From positions 124,001-188,000 of the forward strand of contig NZ_JBFEGG010000004.1 of the NCBI RefSeq assembly GCF_047228935.1: DNA of 64,000 bases. The letters are read 5' to 3'. A program made the translations under genes and the position numbers. Below, piece by piece: positions 58,285-64,000 of this stretch. The notes under the pieces were generated by a model, which had not been told where the DNA came from, made no database searches, and worked only from the letters and a program-made list of their open reading frames with translations. This stretch comes from Ornithinibacillus sp047228935. Its GTDB lineage: Bacteria > Bacillota > Bacilli > Bacillales > Amphibacillaceae. How positions within the stretch are numbered: the stretch's first letter is position 1; every line of letters begins with the position of its first letter.

Positions 58285-58749
58285 ATGGGACAAGTATTGG
58301 AAGGACATCTACTTGGCAGTGATTTGAAAATTGGTATCGTTGTTGGGAGATTCAATGAATTTATTACAAGTAAGTTATTAGCTGGTGCTGAAGATATGTT
58401 AAAGCGGCACGGGGTTTTAGATGAAAATATTGATATAGCATGGGTTCCTGGTGCATTTGAAATATCGTTAGTAGCACAAAAGATGGCTGAAAGTGAAAAA
58501 TATGATGCGGTTATTACCTTAGGAACGGTAATTCGAGGATCGACTCCACATTTTGATTATGTATGTAGTGAAGTAGCTAAGGGTGTTTCTCGTGTTTCGT
58601 TGGAAACTGGAAAGCCGGTTATATTTGGTGTGATAACAACAGAGACAATTGAACAAGCAATTGAGCGGGCGGGAACAAAAGCAGGTAATAAGGGGGCTGA
58701 ATCTGCTATTTCTGCTATAGAGATGGCTAATATAATTAAGCAATTTTAA
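58285..58749 (+). CDS. ribH: 6,7-dimethyl-8-ribityllumazine synthase
   Basis: A 154-residue lumazine synthase with IVVGRFNEFI, VPGAFEISL, GTVIRGSTPHFDYV (catalytic His) and GVITTETIEQAIERAGTKAGNKG. It condenses the ribityl-diamine with DHBP and forms the 60-subunit capsid around RibE in Bacillus. It ends the operon with a terminator. Confidence 0.97.
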   Translation: MGQVLEGHLLGSDLKIGIVVGRFNEFITSKLLAGAEDMLKRHGVLDENIDIAWVPGAFEISLVAQKMAESEKYDAVITLGTVIRGSTPHFDYVCSEVAKGVSRVSLETGKPVIFGVITTETIEQAIERAGTKAGNKGAESAISAIEMANIIKQF

Positions 58750-58754
58750 CGATG

Positions 58755-58785
58755 GAGGATAACTGCTAAATCAGCTGTTATCCTC
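58755..58785 (+). terminator. Terminator of the riboflavin operon
   Basis: GAGGATAAC pairs with GTTATCCTC, with a short inner GCT/AGC stem, then CTTTATT. Confidence 0.8.
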
Positions 58786-58864
58786 TCTTTATTATTAACA
58801 AATGGCAAAATAGATAAGGTTAATGTAAACTTATAAATGGGATTTTAAAGCAGGGGGAATGAGT

Positions 58865-59044
58865 ATGAAGCCATTAATTTACCAAATTCTGATAATAGCT
58901 GTTATTTGGATTGGCATGTTATTTTTTATTCATGATATGGACCAATTGAGTAAAATGATTTTCTATTTAGTAACGTCATGGTTACTATTATTAGTAGTAC
59001 TTCTAGTCAAAGAAGTAATTCGTAAAAGAAAAAATTCAAAGTAA
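58865..59044 (+). CDS. Small two-helix membrane protein
   Basis: A 59-residue protein with two TM helices (about 4-21 and 31-50) and a basic tail (KEVIRKRKNSK). ATG 58865 has AGGGGG seven bases upstream; the ATG at 58859 is too close. No family is recognised. It lies 27 bases before the ABC-F gene and may be cotranscribed. Confidence 0.7.
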   Translation: MKPLIYQILIIAVIWIGMLFFIHDMDQLSKMIFYLVTSWLLLLVVLLVKEVIRKRKNSK

Positions 59045-59071
59045 TCTTTGAATCTCAAGGAAGGGATTCGT

Positions 59072-60946
59072 ATGTTAACGATTGAAAACTTACATAAATC
59101 TTATGGAGATAAGGTTTTATTTGAAAATATAAACTATACCATTACGGAAAATGACCGTATTGGATTAATTGGTGTAAATGGAACTGGAAAATCAAGCTTT
59201 CTAAAGGTGATAGCTGGATTGGATTCACCAGATGCCGGATTAATTCAATACCCTAAAGACTATCGTATTGAATACTTACAACAAGAAGCTGAGCTAGATC
59301 CAAATTTATCTGTCATCGAACAGATTTATTTTGGAGATTCTGCGATTATGAAGGTGTTGCGTGAGTATGAGAGTGTATTACAAAAGCTCGCACAGGATCC
59401 AGCAAACACCAAAATCCAGGATGCGTTAATGCGGGTCCAGCAGAAAATGGATGAACAGGAAGCATGGGAAGCGAATACTGCAGCGAAAACGGTTTTAACC
59501 AAACTCGGTATTACAGACTTTAATAAAAATGTAACAGAGCTATCAGGTGGACAACGTAAACGTATCGCCATAGCAAAAGCGTTAATTCAACCTGCTGATT
59601 TATTAATTTTGGATGAACCGACTAACCATTTGGATAATGAAACAGTAGAATGGTTAGAAAAGTATTTGCAAAACTTTAAAGGTGCGCTTTTACTTGTTAC
59701 TCATGATCGCTATTTTCTAAATCGAGTTACGAATAAGATTATCGAACTAGATAAAGGTTATCTATATTCCTATGAAGGGAATTATGAGGTTTTCTTAGAA
59801 AAGAAAGCGGAAAGAGAAGAGTTAGAGAGAAGCAATCAACAAAAACATGCTAATACATTAAAGCGCGAATTAGCTTGGCTAAAAGCAGGAGTCAAGGCAA
59901 GAACGACGAAACAAAAGGCTAGAATTGACAGAGTTCATGAGATGAAAGAAAAAACATTTCATACGAATCAACAAAATGTAGAATTTAATGTTGGTTCTAC
60001 TCGCCTAGGGAAAAAGGTTATCGAGCTAAAAGATATTAATAAATCATTTGGTAGCAAACAATTGATCCAAGATTTTAGTCAGCTTATTATTCCTGGTGAC
60101 CGTATTGGTATTATTGGACCGAATGGTTCTGGTAAAACTACCCTATTAAATATTATGGCAAAAAGGATTACGCCAGATAACGGGGAAGTCCTGACGGGTG
60201 AAACGGTGAAAATCGGTTACTATACACAAGGTGATGAAGAATTAGATGGTGAAATGCGTGTAGTTGATTTCATTAAAGAAGTTGCCGAGGTCATTCATAC
60301 GAAAAATGGCGATGTCATTACAGCGGAACAAATGCTAGAACGCTTTTTGTTTTCACGTAGTGAGCAATACAACTATATTCGCAAACTATCTGGCGGTGAA
60401 AGAAGACGTCTGTACCTGTTAAAAATACTAATGACAGAGCCAAATGTACTTTTCTTGGATGAGCCTACTAATGATTTGGATATTCAAACTTTAGGAGTTT
60501 TGGAAGAATACTTAGACCATTTTCCAGGAGTTGTTATTACCGTATCCCATGACCGCTATTTTTTAGATCGTGTTGTGGATAAATTACTTGTATTTGAAGG
60601 AGCAGGTCGAATAAGCGAATTCTTTGGAAACTACAGTGAATACACGGAAAAGGTTCAAGTTTCCGTGAAAAAAGAAGTGAAAACTAGCAAGATAGAACAA
60701 AAACCGAAACAAAAAAAGAAGCTTTCTTATATGGAACAAAAAGAATGGAATGAGATTGAGGATATAATAGCTACATTAGAAGAGAAACTTATGGAATTAG
60801 AAGAAGGAATTATAGAGGCGGGTAGTGACTCCGAGAAGGTTCAAAAATTATTTGCTGAACAGCAAAAAGTACAAGAAGAGCTAGAAGCAAAAATGGAACG
60901 TTGGGAAGAACTGTCGCTTTTAGTTGAAGAATTTGAGAATCAATAG
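59072..60946 (+). CDS. ABC-F family ATPase (Uup/YfmR-like)
   Basis: A 624-residue soluble protein with two ABC domains. Walker A1 is GVNGTGKSS and A2 GPNGSGKTT; signatures are LSGGQRKR and LSGGERRR; the inter-domain PtIM linker is rich in basic residues (KRELAWLKAGVKARTTKQKARI). A C-terminal coiled coil (about 540-620) is typical of the Uup/YfmR branch. ABC-F proteins act on the ribosome E site; YfmR in B. subtilis helps relieve stalls along with EF-P. It is not an evident antibiotic resistance type. ATG 59072 follows GGAAGGGA. Confidence 0.92.
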   Translation: MLTIENLHKSYGDKVLFENINYTITENDRIGLIGVNGTGKSSFLKVIAGLDSPDAGLIQYPKDYRIEYLQQEAELDPNLSVIEQIYFGDSAIMKVLREYESVLQKLAQDPANTKIQDALMRVQQKMDEQEAWEANTAAKTVLTKLGITDFNKNVTELSGGQRKRIAIAKALIQPADLLILDEPTNHLDNETVEWLEKYLQNFKGALLLVTHDRYFLNRVTNKIIELDKGYLYSYEGNYEVFLEKKAEREELERSNQQKHANTLKRELAWLKAGVKARTTKQKARIDRVHEMKEKTFHTNQQNVEFNVGSTRLGKKVIELKDINKSFGSKQLIQDFSQLIIPGDRIGIIGPNGSGKTTLLNIMAKRITPDNGEVLTGETVKIGYYTQGDEELDGEMRVVDFIKEVAEVIHTKNGDVITAEQMLERFLFSRSEQYNYIRKLSGGERRRLYLLKILMTEPNVLFLDEPTNDLDIQTLGVLEEYLDHFPGVVITVSHDRYFLDRVVDKLLVFEGAGRISEFFGNYSEYTEKVQVSVKKEVKTSKIEQKPKQKKKLSYMEQKEWNEIEDIIATLEEKLMELEEGIIEAGSDSEKVQKLFAEQQKVQEELEAKMERWEELSLLVEEFENQ

Positions 60947-60993
60947 AACTATTTGACTGCCTCGACCCTATCTTCATAAAGGAATGATTAAAA

Positions 60994-62046
60994 GTGAAAG
61001 AGGTTTACAGTGATGTTATACAATTCCGTGGGTCACATTATGACTTTGGATTTAAACAAGGAGAATTATTAAAGGATTCATTAACGATAGAAAATCGGAA
61101 ACGTATTTGGAAAATACGAAGACCACATTTTATCATTGAAGAACAAGAAGTGAAAAATGCAATCCTTCCTTTTGCCCCTGGAATATGGGAAGAGTTACTT
61201 GGTTTACGTGATGCATTACAGTGGAATATAGAAGATGTACTAAGAGAATTCGGTGGCTATCGCCTTCACTATATGAGAAGTGGCTGTTCTATCTTTACAG
61301 ATGCAGATTACATGATACGGAACTATGATTATCATCCAAAGACATATGAAGGAAGATATACGCTTTTTGCACCTACAGATCAAGGATATGCTGTTATTGG
61401 TCCCACTCAAAGAATTACTGGTAGAATGGACGGCATGAATGAGAAAGGGTTAAGCTTAGGGTATAACTTCATGCATCGTAAGAAACCAGGGGACGGTTTT
61501 ATTTGTAATATGATTGGTAGAATGGTGCTGGAGAATTGTGCAACAGTGGATGAGGCAGTAAATATGTTAAAGGAAGTACCACATCGACATTCCTTTAGTT
61601 ATATTGTATTAGACAAAACAGGGGAAACCTTTATTGTAGAAGCAACTCCTCGAGGGACAGAGGTACGTAAATCCAACGTTTGCACGAATCACTTTGAAAT
61701 TATGAAACATGAGAATCGTCACCATTTAGATGATTCTTATAAACGAATGAATGCAATCGAAGCACAGAGGCACCATGCGACAGATGCTTATCAAGCTTTT
61801 CGGATGATGAATGATTCGGATAAAGGAGTTTTCTCTAAACAGTATAAAAACTGGTCTGGAACGATTCATACTTCTGCATATTTTCCTAAGGAATTAAAAG
61901 CGTGGTTCGCATTGGGAGGAGACCGTGATCCGATAATTGTTGACTTTGGTAAATGGTTAAAAGGAGAACAACTAAACTTAAAAAGAATACTAGGGAAAGT
62001 GGATACGGAACTACCTTTTGTGCATATGGATAAGAATGTACGATAA
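60994..62046 (+). CDS. C45 family acyltransferase/hydrolase
   Basis: A 350-residue protein of the acyl-CoA:6-APA acyltransferase / peptidase C45 Ntn group. Catalytic Cys in the SGCSIF motif (near residue 97) is followed by the NYDYHP motif; GRMDGMNEKGLSLGYN is also conserved. In fungal homologues self-cleavage exposes the Cys; here the Cys is internal, so maturation by autoproteolysis is expected. The substrate is unknown. GTG start with AAAGGAATGA upstream. Confidence 0.88.
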   Translation: MKEVYSDVIQFRGSHYDFGFKQGELLKDSLTIENRKRIWKIRRPHFIIEEQEVKNAILPFAPGIWEELLGLRDALQWNIEDVLREFGGYRLHYMRSGCSIFTDADYMIRNYDYHPKTYEGRYTLFAPTDQGYAVIGPTQRITGRMDGMNEKGLSLGYNFMHRKKPGDGFICNMIGRMVLENCATVDEAVNMLKEVPHRHSFSYIVLDKTGETFIVEATPRGTEVRKSNVCTNHFEIMKHENRHHLDDSYKRMNAIEAQRHHATDAYQAFRMMNDSDKGVFSKQYKNWSGTIHTSAYFPKELKAWFALGGDRDPIIVDFGKWLKGEQLNLKRILGKVDTELPFVHMDKNVR

Positions 62047-62138
62047 TTTGTTATTATGATGTTTAAATATTTTAATGTAACAAAAGATAAGGCTAGTCAT
62101 ATTAAATGTTATACATGAAAATTTAGGAGGAAAATCCT

Positions 62139-62813
62139 ATGAAGCTTTTGCAGGTTCGGAAAGGTCAGTTTGTTTTTTATCAAAATGAACTTCATAAAGT
62201 TTATGCAGTAAAACCAATGTTTAAGAAGTCAGTCCATTTGTATCGTTTGAAGGACATGAAGCAAGTTCTAACAAGTGCAAATGAAATAACCTTCTATAAA
62301 CCTAAACATAATGATACGTTTATCTTCTATGGAAAACGATACACGATTGATGTAAAAAGAAAGCCTAATCCCGGTGACTTTATCTTAATTACAAAGCCTG
62401 ATCCGGATTTCTTAGATCATTACTCGCTAAATTCTATTGAGAAAGTAGAGAGTGTAGAAGACGGGAATGTCGTGACAACTAGGGATAACGGTGTGAAGCA
62501 CAATGAATATGTCGTGATGGTTCCAGGTAAAGCTGATGCTAGTCAAGAAATTGCCTATTATGATAAGAGTCTTGTCCCTGAAGAACAGCAAATTCAAGAC
62601 GAATCGATCACATACTTAACAGATAGTGATGAAGATGTTGTCAAACCAGTTGTTGGTGATGTTTTCTTAGATATTGAAAATAATACGAAAGCTATGGTTG
62701 TAGCCATGACGGAAACAGAAGTCATTTTCGGTCATGGAAAACGAGTTCATGTGACAGATTTATTCGATGAACAAAAATATAAAGTAATCTTCCGGATTGA
62801 AGAAGACCTCTAA
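62139..62813 (+). CDS. Conserved-looking hypothetical protein
   Basis: A 224-residue cytoplasmic-looking protein with no signal peptide or TM helix; it is beta-rich, with repeated short SH3-like stretches (RKGQFVFYQNELHKVYAV at the start, VVGDVFLDIENNTKAMVV near 178). I do not recognise the family. AGGAGG lies 10 bases before the ATG. A terminator overlaps the stop codon, so it is monocistronic. Function unknown. Confidence 0.75.
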   Translation: MKLLQVRKGQFVFYQNELHKVYAVKPMFKKSVHLYRLKDMKQVLTSANEITFYKPKHNDTFIFYGKRYTIDVKRKPNPGDFILITKPDPDFLDHYSLNSIEKVESVEDGNVVTTRDNGVKHNEYVVMVPGKADASQEIAYYDKSLVPEEQQIQDESITYLTDSDEDVVKPVVGDVFLDIENNTKAMVVAMTETEVIFGHGKRVHVTDLFDEQKYKVIFRIEEDL

Positions 62814-62839
62814 AGTGTTAACTTTAGGGTCTTTTTTTA
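62804..62839 (+). terminator. Rho-independent terminator after hypothetical gene
   Basis: AGACCTCTAAAGT pairs with ACTTTAGGGTCT (one bulge or wobble), then T7. It begins inside the stop region of the gene. Confidence 0.88.
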
Positions 62840-62956
62840 TATAGGCAAATAGTTCCATTTTTTAATATGTTAGCAAAAAACGACACATATTGATTAATAC
62901 ATGCGAAACCTATGAACGCAATAATAAATTTAGTTAGTTAGGGAGGAATGATTTCA

Positions 62957-64000
62957 ATGAAATTTTCGCAAAAAGTAACAAGTGTTGTAACAAGTGCCGT
63001 TTTAGCATCCATTTTCGTAGCACCTGGAGCCGCGATATTTGCTGAAGAGAGTGACCAAGAGGGACTTACCCTAACCGAGGTAAACGAGGATACTAATACG
63101 TCTAACGAGGACCCTGCAATAGAAGAAAACACGGAGGTTACTGATGAAGAGACTTCAGCAGAAACCGTGAAAGAGGATACGGAAGAAGAAACTGAACTTA
63201 TTCCTGGAGACTTTTTTTACTTTGTAAAAATCATGCAAGAAAAGATAAAGTTAGCTTTAACTTTTGATGACTATAAAAAGAGTCAGCTTTTAGCGGAACT
63301 TGCAGCAGACCGCATTGCTGAAGCGAATACGCTAATTCAAGAAGGTAAATATGATGAAGCTAGTGAGTTGCTTCAACTTGCTGTAAAATACCAAGAAGAA
63401 GCAGAAGAAAAACTGGAAAATAATAATTCTGAACAAGAATCTAATGAAGGAGAGTCGTCAGAGGAAGGCACTACTGATGAGTCAGAAACAGATGAAATAG
63501 CTGAAGAAACAGAAGAAGGTACTAACGAAGAAACTGAATCAGAAGAAGCTGTTGAGGGAGATTCAACGGAAACAGAAGAAGTAGTGGAAGAAGAGACAGG
63601 AGTAGAAAATGAAGATGACAGCAATGTGGAGGAAATTAAAGTAAAACTCGCAAATAATATTAATGCCCTATCTGCAGTTCTAGCTAAAATTGACAATCCT
63701 AAAGCACAAGCTGCTATTATGAAAAACATCGAAAAGTCATTCGCTAAATTAGCGAAGAAAATCGAGAAGAAAGTAGAAAAAGCTGTTAAAGAAGAGGAAA
63801 ATGACGAAGAAGTTGTAGATGAAGATGTTGCAACAAATGTACCTAGTGAAAACAAGGACAATGATGAAAAAGAAACAGTAACTGTTGAAGCACCTGAAAC
63901 GGATGAGGAACAAGAAATTTCGCGTGAGGAAGAAATTCAAGAGACTGTTAAGGTAGAACATCATAAATTACATAAAAAAGCGGAAGAAGCAGCTAAAAAA
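62957..64000 (+). CDS. Secreted acidic DUF5667 domain protein, 3'-truncated
   Basis: The first 348 codons of a gene that runs past the window end. A signal peptide (MKFSQKVTSVVTSAVLASIF, cut near IFA-EES) is followed by an acidic Glu/Thr/Ser-rich segment, then a DUF5667-type helical domain (about 80-155; PGDFFYFVKIMQEKIKLALT, LLAELAADRIAEANTLI), another acidic segment, a short helical repeat (about 235-285) and more acidic sequence. GGGAGG is ten bases before ATG. DUF5667 proteins are secreted or wall-associated; function is unknown. Confidence 0.82.
   Translation, partial: MKFSQKVTSVVTSAVLASIFVAPGAAIFAEESDQEGLTLTEVNEDTNTSNEDPAIEENTEVTDEETSAETVKEDTEEETELIPGDFFYFVKIMQEKIKLALTFDDYKKSQLLAELAADRIAEANTLIQEGKYDEASELLQLAVKYQEEAEEKLENNNSEQESNEGESSEEGTTDESETDEIAEETEEGTNEETESEEAVEGDSTETEEVVEEETGVENEDDSNVEEIKVKLANNINALSAVLAKIDNPKAQAAIMKNIEKSFAKLAKKIEKKVEKAVKEEENDEEVVDEDVATNVPSENKDNDEKETVTVEAPETDEEQEISREEEIQETVKVEHHKLHKKAEEAAKK

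Noticed and set aside
63373..63861. Minus-strand 162-codon Ser-rich frame
   Set aside because: Antisense of Glu-rich codons in the DUF5667 protein.

Overview
The window is 64 kb of AT-rich chromosome from an endospore-forming member of the Bacillaceae. The supports are a gerA-type germinant receptor operon, the small acid-soluble spore protein Tlp, a pdxR/pdxST locus, a FMN-riboswitch-led rib operon, strong AGGAGG-type ribosome sites with frequent TTG/GTG starts, and Zur and Fur boxes of the Bacillus type. Gene order is not that of B. subtilis. I cannot name the genus from the sequence; Oceanobacillus/Virgibacillus-like is a guess. No rRNA, tRNA, prophage or CRISPR array is visible.

Layout. 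1-8.8 kb: end of an ABC-2 exporter permease, then two paralogous YtrA-type GntR/ABC modules on opposite strands (1288-3240 and 6654-8684), each with a promoter-operator dyad. Between them are a Zur-controlled zinc-binding lipoprotein with an unusual duplicated insert, a HAD phosphatase and a DUF1648 membrane protein. 8.8-12.8 kb: an MBL hydrolase-TetR pair with a perfect operator palindrome, the RNA methyltransferase RlmCD and a TruA. 13-17 kb: a TetR/FtsX-permease/ATPase efflux-type module with its own operator. 17.3-19.7 kb: an alpha-oxoamine synthase and an SDR dehydrogenase. 19.7-24.6 kb: spore block (gerA-type operon with a small extra membrane subunit, tlp, a Gly/Tyr/Phe-rich coat-like protein). 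24.7-31.3 kb: thioesterase, a cobalamin riboswitch with no cobalamin gene downstream, PepV, CysK, PepF and a zinc alcohol dehydrogenase. 31.4-39.8 kb: CadD-like transporter, DUF2187 protein, large catalase, ketopantoate reductase, chemoreceptor, TauE/SafE permease and amidohydrolase. 39.8-44.6 kb: siderophore uptake under two Fur boxes (ATPase; then nitroreductase, binding lipoprotein, double-length permease). 45-48.3 kb: vitamin B6 synthesis (pdxST) divergent from its regulator pdxR. 48.3-55.4 kb: MoxR/VWA pair, secreted amidase, a 48-residue glycine-zipper peptide, a lone IS3-OrfA-like protein, an alpha/beta-hydrolase fused to a SARP/BTAD DNA-binding region, a small HTH protein and an RluA-type synthase. 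55.5-64 kb: P1 peptidase, riboflavin operon, ABC-F protein, C45 acyltransferase, an unknown protein and the start of an acidic DUF5667 protein.

Most striking: (1) the 52747-54102 fusion, whose alpha/beta-hydrolase half has lost the nucleophile serine (GLGFG in place of GxSxG) and apparently the histidine, so it looks like a ligand-sensing transcription factor; (2) two loci carrying inverted pairs of the same 29-bp palindromic repeat (REPIN-like), each pair providing the last codons of a regulator gene; (3) an orphan B12 riboswitch ending in its own terminator; (4) a zinc-binding protein with two copies of a His-rich extra domain. These are readings of sequence alone; no searches were run.
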